Origin: Bacteroidota bacterium
Lineage (GTDB): Bacteria > Bacteroidota > Bacteroidia > UKL13-3
NCBI GenBank assembly: GCA_013298895.1
Contig: JAAFJM010000008.1
Span: forward strand, 1-64,000
Direction: 5' to 3'
Length of the DNA stretch: 64,000 nt
The notes below the pieces were generated by a model. That model did not search any database and was not told the origin of the DNA. It saw only the letters and a program-made list of their open reading frames with translations. Position 1 is the stretch's first letter. Every line of letters starts with the position of its first letter. The position numbers were made by a program, and so were the translations under genes. This document shows positions 28,450-39,087 of this stretch, piece by piece.

Positions 28450-28932
28450 CTAAAATAAATCAGAAAGGAATAAAGATAATTTAATAAGATTAACGTTATC
28501 AATATTGTCAAAATGAGCTAAGTGTTCGCTGTCAATATCTAATACAGCAACTACCATGTTGTTTTTAATTATTGGAATCACAATTTCTGATTTGCTAGCA
28601 CTGCTGCATGCAATATGCCCAGGAAATTCATCTACATTTGGAACAATAATACTTTCGGCTTTTTGCCAACAAATGCCACAAACACCTTTTCCATAATCAA
28701 TGCTTGTACAAGCTACTGGTCCTTGAAAAGGACCTAATATAAGTTTTTGGTTTTTGACCAAATAAAAACCAACCCACCAAAAGTTAAAAACCTCTTTTAA
28801 AGCGGCTGAACAATTGGCAAGGTTGGCTATCAAATCATCTGAAGGCGATAGTAAATGATAAAGTTGAGGTATTAATTGCTCGTACTTTTCGGCTTTACTA
28901 CTATTTTCAGATATAAATATTGTTTCTGACAA
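28450..28932 (-). CDS. msrC: Free methionine-(R)-sulfoxide reductase (GAF domain)
   Basis: A 160-residue GAF-domain enzyme that reduces free methionine-R-sulfoxide in the cytoplasm. The three catalytic or resolving cysteines are C75, C85 and C109, with the spacing (10 and 24) of Escherichia coli fRMsr (C84, C94, C118). They lie in GPVACTSIDYGKGVCG and HIACSSASKSEIVIP. The start is TTG at 28930-28932, since no in-frame ATG exists before the catalytic region. It begins one base after the stop of the small lipoprotein gene, so the two form an operon, perhaps for envelope and oxidative stress. It converges on the PAS kinase gene. Confidence 0.92.
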   Translation of the reverse strand: MSETIFISENSSKAEKYEQLIPQLYHLLSPSDDLIANLANCSAALKEVFNFWWVGFYLVKNQKLILGPFQGPVACTSIDYGKGVCGICWQKAESIIVPNVDEFPGHIACSSASKSEIVIPIIKNNMVVAVLDIDSEHLAHFDNIDNVNLIKLSLFLSDLF

Positions 28933-28933
28933 A

Positions 28934-29164
28934 TTATTTTATTGTTGTATCGGCAGATGCTGCAGTTGTTTCTGTACCAGCTACTTTATTTGTTTCTTCA
29001 CTTGGTCTTACGCCATCATTACCACGGTTAGTTGAGTAATCTTTTTTATCACCTTTATACAATTCATTTGTTTCAAGGGTTTTAGCTGCTTCTTCTTGTC
29101 CGTAATGGCAAGCAGTTAAACTTAAACTTGCTACTAAAGCTAATGCAATGGTTAATTTTTTCAT
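28934..29164 (-). CDS. Small lipoprotein
   Basis: A 76-residue predicted lipoprotein. The ATG at 29162-29164 gives MKKLTIALALVASLSLTAC, with a lipobox Cys at residue 19; a longer frame upstream would bury the signal. The mature part is short, polar and likely disordered, with many Glu, Thr, Asn and Lys (NELYKGDKKDYSTNRG). No family recognised. On the minus strand TATATTCG (near 29196) is a one-mismatch -7 element for it. Confidence 0.8.
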   Translation of the reverse strand: MKKLTIALALVASLSLTACHYGQEEAAKTLETNELYKGDKKDYSTNRGNDGVRPSEETNKVAGTETTAASADTTIK

Positions 29165-29290
29165 CCTTATTATTTTAAATATTTGCTGCGAATATAAAAG
29201 CATTTGTAAATAATTTAAATAAATTTATTATGACTTAGTATATTTTTTTGACTAGCTCAACTATGTTTATCTTGGTATTAAAAATAACAC

Positions 29291-29320
29291 TTGACTTTTT
29301 TTGATATAAGGTTACTTTTG
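29291..29320 (+). promoter_or_regulatory. Promoter of queA
   Basis: TTG at 29291-29293 and TACTTTTG at 29313-29320 are separated by exactly 19 bases, the Bacteroidota sigma-ABfr consensus. Transcription would begin near 29326 and give a leader of about 70 bases before queA. Confidence 0.8.
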
Positions 29321-29397
29321 CAGTCCAAAATTTTAGTTTATTTAGCCTTATTACTGCATAAACAATACTAAAATAAAGGATTAACTGCTTTTACATA

Positions 29398-30444
29398 ATG
29401 AAATTATCACAATTTAAGTTCAATATTACTGATTCAATGATTGCTAAACATCCTGCAGAAAACAGAGATGATGCAAAAATGATGGTGTTAGACAGAAAAA
29501 AACAAAAGATTGAACACAAAACTTTCAAAGACATTTTAAAATATTTTGGCGATGGAGATACTTTTATCGTTAATAATACCAAAGTTTTTCCAGCTCGTTT
29601 ATATGGTAGTAAAGAAAAAACAGGTGCTCAAATTGAAGTATTTTTGTTACGTGAACTTAATAAAGAATCAAAACTTTGGGATGTTTTAGTTGATCCTGCT
29701 CGTAAAATACGCGTAGGTAATAAATTGTATTTTGGTAACGATGATTTAGTGGCTGAAGTGGTTGATAATACAACTTCTCGTGGTCGTACTATTCGTTTTT
29801 TACACGATGGTAGCGATGAGGAACTTTGGAAACTAATTGAGAAATTAGGCGAAATGCCAATTCCCAAATACTTAAACCGCCCTGTTGAAAAGTTAGATAA
29901 AGAAAGATTCAATACTATTTTTGCTAAAAATATTGGTGCAGTTATTCCTCCAACTGCAGGCTTACACTTTACACGCGAATTAATGATGCGTTTAGAAATT
30001 AAAGGAGCTCAATTTGCTGAAGTTACTTTACATAATGGTTTAGGAGCATTCAGAGCAGTAGAAGTGGAAGATTTAACCAAACATAAAATGGATTCGGAAT
30101 ACTTTAGTGTAACTCCCGAAACTGCAACTATGGTTAACAAAGCTTTAGATAACAAAAAGAAAGTAATTGCAGTTGGAAATTCAGTAATGCGTGCAGTTGA
30201 GTCTTCAGTTTCATCAAAAAGAAGGCTTAACCCTGAAACCAATTGGACTGATAAATTCTTGTTTCCTCCTCATGATTTTAGTATTGCAAATTGTTTAATA
30301 ACTAACTTTCATCCACCTGAAAGTACATTAATGATGGCAACTGCTGCTTTTGCAGATTTTGATTTTTTAATGGAAGCATATAACGAAGCTATTAAACATA
30401 AATATAAGTTTTTAGCTTACGGTGATGCTATGCTAATTATTTAA
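29398..30444 (+). CDS. queA: S-adenosylmethionine:tRNA ribosyltransferase-isomerase
   Basis: A 348-residue enzyme that moves the ribosyl part of S-adenosylmethionine onto preQ1 in tRNA to make epoxyqueuosine. The signature regions are present: [20 protein letters not shown] near the N-terminus, [15 protein letters not shown], the [17 protein letters not shown] motif and [12 protein letters not shown]. The length is normal. It has a textbook promoter and a strong terminator of its own, so it is a single-gene unit. Other queuosine genes are not in the window. Confidence 0.96.
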   Translation: MKLSQFKFNITDSMIAKHPAENRDDAKMMVLDRKKQKIEHKTFKDILKYFGDGDTFIVNNTKVFPARLYGSKEKTGAQIEVFLLRELNKESKLWDVLVDPARKIRVGNKLYFGNDDLVAEVVDNTTSRGRTIRFLHDGSDEELWKLIEKLGEMPIPKYLNRPVEKLDKERFNTIFAKNIGAVIPPTAGLHFTRELMMRLEIKGAQFAEVTLHNGLGAFRAVEVEDLTKHKMDSEYFSVTPETATMVNKALDNKKKVIAVGNSVMRAVESSVSSKRRLNPETNWTDKFLFPPHDFSIANCLITNFHPPESTLMMATAAFADFDFLMEAYNEAIKHKYKFLAYGDAMLII

Positions 30445-30464
30445 TTAGCATAAATTTATAAAAC

Positions 30465-30503
30465 AAAAAGAGGAATTTACTTAAAGTGAATTCCTCTTTT
30501 TTT
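30465..30503. terminator. Bidirectional terminator between queA and rimM
   Basis: A long stem built on GAGGAATT and AATTCCTC, extended inward by ACTT/AAGT with one G-T pair. It is flanked by an A run on the left and a T run on the right, so it can stop both queA (+) and the rpsP-rimM transcript (-). It lies 20 bases after queA and 30 bases after rimM. Confidence 0.85.
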
Positions 30504-30532
30504 ATGACAATCAAAAAAATTGTGGTGTAATT

Positions 30533-31036
30533 TTAAATTAATCCTTCTGGCAATTTTAAATAAATGGTTTGTTTTTCGTGGTCAATTTCATCTATAAATT
30601 CATTTACAGCGGGGATTAATACCTCTTTAAATTGATAAGTAGTTTGAAACAAAATTTGACCTGGCATTTCTACCATTTCTTCTAATTGGCCTATTGTTCC
30701 TTTTTCTAAATCAATTAAAGTATAACCAATAATACTTTCATCAATTTGTTTTTTACTTTTTACTGCTTTGGTAGAATAGTAATAAATTTTTCTACCTACC
30801 AAATCTTGTGCTGATTCAATAGTATTGTAATCGCGAATTTTAACCAAATACTCATTAGGAAGCAATTCTCTACATTGTTCCATAAAAAAAGGAACAGGCT
30901 TTTGATTGAAATCAATCATAACCCATTCCTTTTGTTTTAATTTCTGATTAGCTTCTAATCTTAATTCGCCTGATGTACCATGCGTTTTAGCAACAGTACC
31001 AATTACTATGAAGTCTTTTAATTGTAGCGACTTCAT
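30533..31036 (-). CDS. rimM: Ribosome maturation factor RimM
   Basis: A 167-residue 30S assembly factor. The N-terminal RimM domain has FIVIGTVAKTHGTSGELRLE, and the C-terminal PRC-barrel part covers KIYYYSTKAV to the end with IIGYTLIDLEKGTIGQL and the VPAVNEF-like IPAVNEFIDEID. RimM binds ribosomal protein S19 and helps mature the 30S head. It starts eight bases after rpsP, as in many bacteria. The usual next gene, trmD, is absent and a terminator follows. Confidence 0.94.
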   Translation of the reverse strand: MKSLQLKDFIVIGTVAKTHGTSGELRLEANQKLKQKEWVMIDFNQKPVPFFMEQCRELLPNEYLVKIRDYNTIESAQDLVGRKIYYYSTKAVKSKKQIDESIIGYTLIDLEKGTIGQLEEMVEMPGQILFQTTYQFKEVLIPAVNEFIDEIDHEKQTIYLKLPEGLI

Positions 31037-31044
31037 AAATAATA

Positions 31045-31602
31045 TTATTCAGCTGAATCTGTAGCTTCTTCGATAGTAGCTGGCTCTTCAGCAGCAACTT
31101 CTTCATTAGCCTCATTAGCAGCAGCAGTTGCAGCAGCGTCTAAAGCAGCTTGTTTTTCAGCTATTTTAGCAATACGAGCAGCATTAGCTTTAGCTTCAGC
31201 AGCTAAACGAGCTGTTAAAGTTTCAGATAATTTTGATGATTCTTTTGAAACGTGAGCCGCAACTTTTGCATTTTTCTCATCCAACCATTTTGCTAATTTA
31301 GCATCTGCTTGTTCTTGAGTTAATGCGCCTTTACGGATACCAGCGTTTAAATGACGTTGTAATAAAACACCTTTGTAAGAAAGGATTGCACGAACTGTAT
31401 CAGTTGGTTGCGCACCGTTCTCAAGCCATTTAATAGCTTTTTCGTTGTTTAATTCAATGGTTGCAGGAACGGTTTGTGGTTTATATGAACCAATTAGTTC
31501 AATAAACTTACCATCTCTGGGTGCACGAGCATCAGCCACAACTATGTGGTAATAAGGTGCTTGTTTGCGTCCATGACGCTGTAATCTGATTTTTACTGAC
31601 AT
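31045..31602 (-). CDS. rpsP: 30S ribosomal protein S16 with long Ala/Glu-rich tail
   Basis: A 185-residue protein. Residues 1-80 are standard bS16 ([55 protein letters not shown]). The rest is an extra tail: a WLDEKNAK-like helix, then an Ala, Glu and Lys-rich coiled region, and an acidic end ([19 protein letters not shown]). S16 in most phyla is about 80-90 residues. Long tails are known in Bacteroidota from my recollection of annotations. Gene order rpsP-rimM is conserved. Confidence 0.95.
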   Translation of the reverse strand: MSVKIRLQRHGRKQAPYYHIVVADARAPRDGKFIELIGSYKPQTVPATIELNNEKAIKWLENGAQPTDTVRAILSYKGVLLQRHLNAGIRKGALTQEQADAKLAKWLDEKNAKVAAHVSKESSKLSETLTARLAAEAKANAARIAKIAEKQAALDAAATAAANEANEEVAAEEPATIEEATDSAE

Positions 31603-31654
31603 TTTTTTAAATTAATTAAATTTATGTGGTTACCATTTAAAATTAAACGGGCTG

Positions 31655-31684
31655 CAAATATCTTGATTTTTAGATAGAAACCAA
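31655..31684 (-). promoter_or_regulatory. Promoter of rpsP-rimM
   Basis: On the minus strand TTG (31682-31684) and GATATTTG (31655-31662) stand 19 bases apart. The -7 box differs from TAnnTTTG only in its first base. The leader before rpsP would be about 45 bases. Confidence 0.7.
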
Positions 31685-31702
31685 ATCTATTTTACAATAT
31701 TT

Positions 31703-32641
31703 TTAAGAGTTAGATAAGACTTTTCCTAAAATGCGCGCTGCTACCTCTTCCATTGGTTTCTCTCTATCCAATAATGGATTGATTTCAGTTATTTCAAAGG
31801 CTACTGTTTTGGGATGATTAATTAAAGCCTTTAATAAAAATACTGCTTCATTTTCACTCATTCCATTCGCTACTGGAGTACCTGTTCCTATTGAAATATT
31901 GGGGTCTAAACTATCCACATCAAACGATACATAAATTAAATCGCATGCTTCCAGTTGGGCTAATGTTTTATTTAAAACAGCTTCAATTCCAATTTCAATT
32001 CTTGTTTGAGGGGTGAAAAATGTAATATTTTTATTATTTAATAAAATCTCTTCATCTTCCTCGAAATCACGTAAGTCAATAAAAACTAAATCGCTAGGTA
32101 ATACTTTTGGTGCAATGTTTTTACTTCCTAAATGTACTAAATTTTGCCAAAGTTTAATAGATTCTTCGTCCACTTCATTTGCATCTTCTACCAAATCATT
32201 AACAGCTAAAGCTGCTGCTAATGGCATTCCATGCATATTTCCGCTAGGGGTAGAATACGGACTGTGTAAATCGGCATGTGCATCAATCCAAACAATTCCA
32301 ATACGTTTTTCACTGTAAAAATTTTTTATTGCTGATATTCCAGCACAACCATTGCTATGGTCACCACTGATAATAAATGGGAATAAATTTTTAGTAAGTA
32401 CTTTTTCAATTGCATCTACTGCCAGTTGCTGTACTTCATAAATTGACTCAATATTTTTATTGAAAGGATGTTCCGTATTTTCTTCTAAATCATCAGCTAC
32501 AATTCTCAAATTGTTGGCATTTGACAAAAATGGAATATTTTGTTTATTAATAAGACTAATTAATGCTTGAGGGCCAAGCTTGGCTCCTTTTTTTCCTGCA
32601 CCAAAATCAGATTCTATGGTTATTATTTCTACACTTCGCAC
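31703..32641 (-). CDS. Arginase/agmatinase-family hydrolase
   Basis: A 312-residue ureohydrolase of the arginase fold, which releases urea from arginine or a similar guanidino compound. The two-manganese site motifs are visible: GDHSNG, WIDAHADLHSPYSTPSGNMHGM, VSFDVDSLDP and the final FEITEINPLLD with a typical E. I chose the GTG at 32639-32641, which starts VRSVEIITIESDFGAG at the first strand of the fold; a TTG at 32696-32698 would add 19 residues of no family likeness. The TAACTTTG at 32641-32648 overlaps the GTG and leaves the start unsettled. Arginase rather than agmatinase is the better fit by the SGNMHGM motif, but substrate is not certain. Confidence 0.85.
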   Translation of the reverse strand: MRSVEIITIESDFGAGKKGAKLGPQALISLINKQNIPFLSNANNLRIVADDLEENTEHPFNKNIESIYEVQQLAVDAIEKVLTKNLFPFIISGDHSNGCAGISAIKNFYSEKRIGIVWIDAHADLHSPYSTPSGNMHGMPLAAALAVNDLVEDANEVDEESIKLWQNLVHLGSKNIAPKVLPSDLVFIDLRDFEEDEEILLNNKNITFFTPQTRIEIGIEAVLNKTLAQLEACDLIYVSFDVDSLDPNISIGTGTPVANGMSENEAVFLLKALINHPKTVAFEITEINPLLDREKPMEEVAARILGKVLSNS

Positions 32642-32864
32642 AAAGTTATTTGAATGGTGAACACATGCGAAAGTAATATTACCATGGTACAATGGCAAAT
32701 TTATTACTTCAATTTAAGTTTTAGCCTTTGTATACAAGCCATTTAGTATAAATGGTATTATTATTCGATGTAAATTTTCAGTTTTAACATCCTGTTTTTT
32801 TAAACCTTGTTTAAAATTTATTTTAAAAAGTAGTTCCATAACCTTACTTTTATAGCCTTAAAGT

Positions 32865-34526
32865 ATGTTACAAAAGTTAAGTATAAAAAATTACGCTATT
32901 ATAAAGCAAGTTGAAATAGAGTTTCATAAAGGCTTAAATATTATAACTGGTGAAACAGGTGCTGGTAAATCAATTTTAATGGGTGCATTGGGTTTGGTAG
33001 TTGGTGAAAGGGCAGATGCTAAAGCCATTATGAATGGAGAAGAAAAGTGTGTAATAGAAGCTCAATTTTATATAAAACCATACAATCTCAATGCTTTTTT
33101 TGTTGAAACCGAACTTGATTACGATGACAATTGCATTGTAAGACGCGAAATTACTACTAACGGAAAATCAAGAGCATTTGTAAACGATACTCCTGTAAAT
33201 TTAAATCAGTTAAAGGAATTAGGAGCCCTTTTGGTTGATATTGTTAGTCAACACGAAACATTGGCTTTAAATGATTTGACTTTTCAACTTTCAATTGTAG
33301 ATGCAATTGCCGAAAATGATGAACTTTTGGCCGACTATAAACAGTCATTTAATTCCTACAAAAAAGCCGAAAAACAATTAAGTGAATTAATTGAAAAGGA
33401 AGCAAAATCGAAGCAAGACGAAGATTATTTTAAGTTTATTTTGAATGAATTGGTGGAGGCTAATTTACAAGAAAATGAACAACCTGAATTAGAGGAAAAT
33501 TTAAATATTTTAAGCAATGCTGAAGAAATAAAAGCAGCTACTTATAATGCTTATGCCTCATTAGATATGGCAGAGCCAAGTTTAATTGATCAATTGCGCA
33601 GCATAAAAGGCAGTTTAGCTCCAGTAATTAAACATAATAAAGCCATTGGCGAGTTAAGTAATAGAATGGAGCAATGCATTGTAGAATTGAAAGATATTGC
33701 TGCGGAGTTGGATGAAATAGCTGATAAAACACAGGCCAATCCTGATGAATTAGCCAATGTGGAAGAACGTTTGCAGTTATTGTATAATTTACAAAAAAAA
33801 CACCGAGTAGCTACCAATGCTGAGTTATTGCAACTACAACAAAAACTAGAAAACTATTTATTGGCAACAGTTTCCTTACAAACTGAAATTGAAAATTTAA
33901 ACGCTAGATTGGTTGAGCTAAAAGCCGGATTAATTAGTAAAGCTAAGCAATTAAGTAAAAAACGCACTGCAATCATTCCATTAATTGAGCAAAAAGTTAA
34001 AGAGCTTTTATTGCAAGTGGCAATGCCTGATGCTAGTTTGAAAATAGGCAACGAAATATTAAATGAAAATGAGCTAAATGCCATTGGAATAGATAAAATT
34101 GAGTTTTTATTTGCGGCTAATAAAGGGTCTAATTATCAGCCAATAAATAAAGTTGCAAGTGGGGGAGAGTTAAGCCGATTGATGCTTTGTATCAAATCGT
34201 TAATTAGCGAAAAGGTAAATTTACCAAGCATTGTTTTTGATGAAATTGATACAGGAATTAGTGGTGAAGCAGCTTTAAAAGTTTCGGAAGTGTTAAAAAA
34301 ACACGCTTTAAAACACCAAGTTTTAGCCATTACGCATTTACCGCAAATTGCTGCAAAAGCCGATGCACATTTTAACGTTTATAAGCAAAGTGGAACTGAC
34401 AAAACGTACTCAAATATTAGATTACTTGATAAATCGGAACAAATTAATGAAATTGCTGTCATGTTGAGTGGAAATAATCCAACAGAACAAGTTTTGTTAG
34501 CCGCCAAAGAATTGATGAATAACTAA
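32865..34526 (+). CDS. recN: DNA repair protein RecN
   Basis: A 553-residue SMC-like ATPase that holds DNA ends in double-strand break repair. The N-terminus has MLQKLSIKNYAIIKQVEIEF and the Walker A GETGAGKSILMGAL. The middle (about 150-370) is coiled coil with a short hinge. The C-terminus carries the signature VASGGELSRLMLCIKSL, Walker B SIVFDEIDTGISGEAA and the HLPQIAAKADAHF switch region. The length is normal. The O-antigen ligase-like gene starts six bases after the stop, so they may share a transcript. Confidence 0.96.
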   Translation: MLQKLSIKNYAIIKQVEIEFHKGLNIITGETGAGKSILMGALGLVVGERADAKAIMNGEEKCVIEAQFYIKPYNLNAFFVETELDYDDNCIVRREITTNGKSRAFVNDTPVNLNQLKELGALLVDIVSQHETLALNDLTFQLSIVDAIAENDELLADYKQSFNSYKKAEKQLSELIEKEAKSKQDEDYFKFILNELVEANLQENEQPELEENLNILSNAEEIKAATYNAYASLDMAEPSLIDQLRSIKGSLAPVIKHNKAIGELSNRMEQCIVELKDIAAELDEIADKTQANPDELANVEERLQLLYNLQKKHRVATNAELLQLQQKLENYLLATVSLQTEIENLNARLVELKAGLISKAKQLSKKRTAIIPLIEQKVKELLLQVAMPDASLKIGNEILNENELNAIGIDKIEFLFAANKGSNYQPINKVASGGELSRLMLCIKSLISEKVNLPSIVFDEIDTGISGEAALKVSEVLKKHALKHQVLAITHLPQIAAKADAHFNVYKQSGTDKTYSNIRLLDKSEQINEIAVMLSGNNPTEQVLLAAKELMNN

Positions 34527-34532
34527 TTATTG

Positions 34533-35753
34533 ATGAAGGAAAAATTTATTACATATAAACAGCAAATCATGCTATTTTTTTTATGGCTATCTGTTGTTTC
34601 ATTGTTTGTAATTGATACATTTAGAGCGCTTTCTAGCATTGCTATGATTGGCTTTACTTTAACCGGCTTGTTATCAACTCAGCCTAAAAATTGGTTTAAA
34701 AACTTGCAGTTAAATAAGCCTCTTTTATTTTTAGTAATTAGTTTTTTAGTGTTAATTCCTTCTGTTTTATATTCGAGCAATTTAAAATACTTTGGCTTAA
34801 GAATTCAAATTTTGCTGCCATTTTTGGTAATGCCATTTGCTTATGCACAAACAGCTGAATTTTCTCAAAAACAAAAAAAAGTAATTTCTTATACATTTAT
34901 TTTTGGTGTTTTGGTTACGGCCATTCAAGCATTGTTATATTATTATAATCACCAAAATGAAGTAAATCAAGCATATTTAGAAAGTAGGGTTATGCCAACA
35001 GCTATTTCGCATCACCCAACTTATAGTTTAATGTGTGCATTTTCTATCTATTTGTTGTACAATGCATTTAAAATTGAAAAAAATGTAAATTTAAAATTTT
35101 TTTTAGTTTCAATTACCGTTTTCTTGGTTGTTTTCCTTCATATATTTTCAGTAAGGGCTGGTTTAATGGCTTTTTATATTTTGGTTTTACTTATTTTTTA
35201 TGAGCAAATAATCTTAAAAAAGCAGTATTTATTGGCTGTTACAATAGGTATTTTATGCCTAGCCATTGCAATAAGTACATTTTTATATTCGCCAACTATT
35301 CGAAATAAAATAGCCAATACTCAAAACGATATAGAAAATTATAAATCAGGTGGAAGCGTTAATAATCAGTCACTTGGTAGTAGGGTTATTTCCTATAAAA
35401 ATGCTTTAGAAATAACCGAAAATTCTTCATGGCTTTTAGGCTGTGGTTTAGGCGATATTGAAGATTTAAATAATGATTTATTTACCCAAAAATATCCCGA
35501 TGTAACCAAGCGAATTATCCCACATAATCAATTTCTATTTTACTTAGCTTCTATTGGAATATTAGGATTGCTTATTTTTACAATTGCTTTTTACTACCCA
35601 CTATTTAACAATTTTAAAAACCTCAATTTAATTGCTCATTATTTGGTCATTTCTGTGGCATTTTTAATTGAGGCCTTCCTCACAACTCAATTGGGAGTGG
35701 CTTTCTGCATTATTTTTCTGGTATTGTTTATCAATAGAGCAAGGGTAGTTTAA
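34533..35753 (+). CDS. O-antigen ligase/polymerase-like membrane protein
   Basis: A 406-residue inner-membrane protein with about eleven hydrophobic segments. The ATG at 34533 is used; a TTG lies one codon before it. The Wzy_C/WaaL-like signature is HNQFLFYLASIGILGLL near residue 330, preceded by a long loop (about 255-325) with LLGCGLGDIEDLN, and an earlier SHHPTYSLMCAFSIYLLY. Such proteins ligate or polymerise surface glycans. No other glycan genes are adjacent, so whether it is ligase or polymerase cannot be told. Confidence 0.82.
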   Translation: MKEKFITYKQQIMLFFLWLSVVSLFVIDTFRALSSIAMIGFTLTGLLSTQPKNWFKNLQLNKPLLFLVISFLVLIPSVLYSSNLKYFGLRIQILLPFLVMPFAYAQTAEFSQKQKKVISYTFIFGVLVTAIQALLYYYNHQNEVNQAYLESRVMPTAISHHPTYSLMCAFSIYLLYNAFKIEKNVNLKFFLVSITVFLVVFLHIFSVRAGLMAFYILVLLIFYEQIILKKQYLLAVTIGILCLAIAISTFLYSPTIRNKIANTQNDIENYKSGGSVNNQSLGSRVISYKNALEITENSSWLLGCGLGDIEDLNNDLFTQKYPDVTKRIIPHNQFLFYLASIGILGLLIFTIAFYYPLFNNFKNLNLIAHYLVISVAFLIEAFLTTQLGVAFCIIFLVLFINRARVV

Positions 35754-35794
35754 TACGATTTTTATCAATGTGGACAAACATTGAAAAACATCAA

Positions 35795-35828
35795 TTGGCA
35801 AAAACTTAAAAAAGTTTACTTTTGCCAA
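35795..35828 (+). promoter_or_regulatory. carA promoter inside a large dyad
   Basis: TTG at 35795-35797 and TACTTTTG at 35817-35824 are 19 bases apart, an exact Bacteroidota promoter. The same 34 bases form an inverted repeat: TTGGCAAAA (35795-35803) against TTTTGCCAA (35820-35828), with AACTT and AAGTT inside. The symmetry spans both promoter boxes, so it is a candidate operator. The carA start codon is 13 bases further on. Confidence 0.75.
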
Positions 35829-35841
35829 AACCCAAACCACC

Positions 35842-36942
35842 TTGAATAAGTTAATTAATAAATTTCCTGCAGTGTTACTTTTAGCCGATGGCACTGTTTT
35901 TAAAGGCACTTCTATTGGTAAAATTGGTACAACCGTTGGCGAAATATGCTTTAACACAGGCATGACAGGCTACCAAGAAGTATTTACCGACCCTAGTTAT
36001 TTTGGACAAATTTTAGTAGAAACCAATGTTCATATTGGAAACTATGGAATTCACAACGATGAAATTGAAAGCGATGATATCAAAATTGCTGGTTTAGTTT
36101 GCAAAAGTTTTAATATAGTTCACGATAGAAAACAAGCCAATCAAACCATTCAAGAGTATTTTGCTTTGAATAATTTAGTAGGCATTGCCGATGTAGATAC
36201 CAGAGCAATTGTGCGTCATATTCGCCAAAAAGGTGCTATGAATTGCATCATTTCATCTGAGGAAAAATCAATTGAAGAATTACAAGCAGAATTGGCTAAA
36301 GCTCCTTCAATGGAAGGTTTAGAACTTTCGAGCAAAGTATCAACTACAGAAACTTATTATATTGGAAATCCTGAAGCTAGTCGCAGAGTAGCTGTGTTAG
36401 ATTTAGGTATTAAGAAAAATATTTTACGCTGCTTAGCCGATAGAGATAATTATTTAGCTGTTTATAATTGCAAAACTTCTTTCGAAGAAATGATGAAATT
36501 CAATCCAAATGGATTCATGATTTCTAATGGTCCTGGCGATCCGAGTGTAATGCCTTACGCGGTAGAAACGGTTAAGCAAATTGTTGACTCGGGTGTTCCT
36601 TTGTTTGGAATTTGTTTAGGTCATCAAATTTTAGCTGAAAGCCAAGGTTTACAAACTTTCAAAATGTTCAATGGTCATCGTGGATTAAACCACCCGGTTA
36701 AAAATTTAGTAACAGGTTTTGCAGAGATAACCTCACAAAATCATGGTTTTGCAGTAAAAGCTGATGATGTAAATAGTAACGAAAATATTGAAGTTACACA
36801 TATTAACCTGAACGATAATACCATTGAAGGTATTAGGCTAAAAGGAAAAAAAGCTTTTTCGGTTCAATATCATCCTGAGGCTGCACCCGGTCCGCACGAT
36901 AGCCGCTATTTGTTTGATGATTTTGTTAAATTAATGAATTAA
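35842..36942 (+). CDS. carA: Carbamoyl-phosphate synthase small subunit (glutaminase)
   Basis: A 366-residue glutamine amidotransferase that supplies ammonia to CarB for carbamoyl phosphate, used in arginine and pyrimidine synthesis. A TTG start is the only choice that keeps the N-terminal strand LLADGTVFKGTSIG. The class I glutaminase triad is C258 in FGICLGHQ, H344 in VQYHPEA and E346. The N-terminal half has GEICFNTGMTGYQEV-like family text and IADVDTRAIVRHIR. carB is not next to it; eno follows instead, 76 bases on, an order I recall from other Bacteroidota. Confidence 0.95.
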   Translation: MNKLINKFPAVLLLADGTVFKGTSIGKIGTTVGEICFNTGMTGYQEVFTDPSYFGQILVETNVHIGNYGIHNDEIESDDIKIAGLVCKSFNIVHDRKQANQTIQEYFALNNLVGIADVDTRAIVRHIRQKGAMNCIISSEEKSIEELQAELAKAPSMEGLELSSKVSTTETYYIGNPEASRRVAVLDLGIKKNILRCLADRDNYLAVYNCKTSFEEMMKFNPNGFMISNGPGDPSVMPYAVETVKQIVDSGVPLFGICLGHQILAESQGLQTFKMFNGHRGLNHPVKNLVTGFAEITSQNHGFAVKADDVNSNENIEVTHINLNDNTIEGIRLKGKKAFSVQYHPEAAPGPHDSRYLFDDFVKLMN

Positions 36943-36997
36943 AATGAAGCAATTTTTATTTTTTAAGTTTTAAATAATAGATTGCATTTAAATATAA

Positions 36998-38311
<1,314 letters not shown>

Positions 38312-38338
38312 ATATAACAAATTAGAAGTTATAAATTT

Positions 38339-38377
38339 AAAAGAGGCTTTCTGTTAAAGAGAAGCCTCTTTTTTTAT
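38339..38377. terminator. Terminator after eno
   Basis: A stem of AAAGAGGCTT and AAGCCTCTTT with a short loop is followed by seven T. It lies about 28 bases after the eno stop. An A run on the left lets it also serve the convergent minus-strand gene, whose stop codon (38374-38376) it overlaps. Confidence 0.85.
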
Positions 38378-39087
38378 TTATACAAAGAATAGCTTAATCC
38401 TAAACCAAAGTTTAGGTAGGAAAATTTTAATTCTTGATTTGTTTTATAAGTTCTTAAATTTGACACTAATGTTCCTTTTTGATTGAATGTTGTAAAATTA
38501 TAATCAAGATGTCCGTTCAAATAAAGATGTTTATATACTTTAAATACGAAACCAGGTCCAAAAGTTAAACCATCTCCATTACTTTGTTCTGAAGAAATAG
38601 ATTCTTCATTATAGGTAAAAGTTGGCGGATTGCTGTATAAATTTTGGGTTGTTTTAATTAAAAAAGTACCGTTAACATATGATGTATTTATAAGATGATA
38701 ACCAACTTTAACATAAATAGCTTTTGGGATTACAAATATTAGTCCATTAAATGAAACTCCTTTTGTATTTATATTGTCTGCATGGTAATTTTCAATAATT
38801 GAATATCTTGAGACTATTGACTCGCTTTCATTCTGTGGAACAACTTTAAGTGATGATTGAAATAAATTTACCTCTACTCCAATTCTTTTGTAAATAAATT
38901 GATATGTTAAATTAATAGAATTACCTTTAAATTTCTCATAACTAATTGATTCACCTAAGTTGCCGATTTTATACATTTCTGAGCTTCCCAAAGATATTCC
39001 TATTAATTGTTGCGCTTTCAGGTTTTTACAAATCGCTGAAAATAAAAAAACGGAAGTAAATATTATAAATTTATTTTGTGTTTTCAA
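38374..39087 (-). CDS. Predicted outer-membrane beta-barrel protein
   Basis: A 237-residue protein with a signal peptide ending near KNLKAQQ and alternating hydrophobic and polar residues typical of barrel strands. Strand-like pieces are SINLTYQFIYKRIGVEVNLF, AIYVKVGYHLINTSYVNG (in part), LTFGPGFVFKVYKHLYLNG and FSYLNFGLGLSYSLYK at the end. The start is TTG at 39085-39087, as no ATG precedes the signal peptide. Its first 17 bases overlap the end of the upstream gene on the same strand, so the two are coupled. It may be a small porin-like or structural envelope protein. No closer family known. Confidence 0.75.
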   Translation of the reverse strand: MKTQNKFIIFTSVFLFSAICKNLKAQQLIGISLGSSEMYKIGNLGESISYEKFKGNSINLTYQFIYKRIGVEVNLFQSSLKVVPQNESESIVSRYSIIENYHADNINTKGVSFNGLIFVIPKAIYVKVGYHLINTSYVNGTFLIKTTQNLYSNPPTFTYNEESISSEQSNGDGLTFGPGFVFKVYKHLYLNGHLDYNFTTFNQKGTLVSNLRTYKTNQELKFSYLNFGLGLSYSLYK

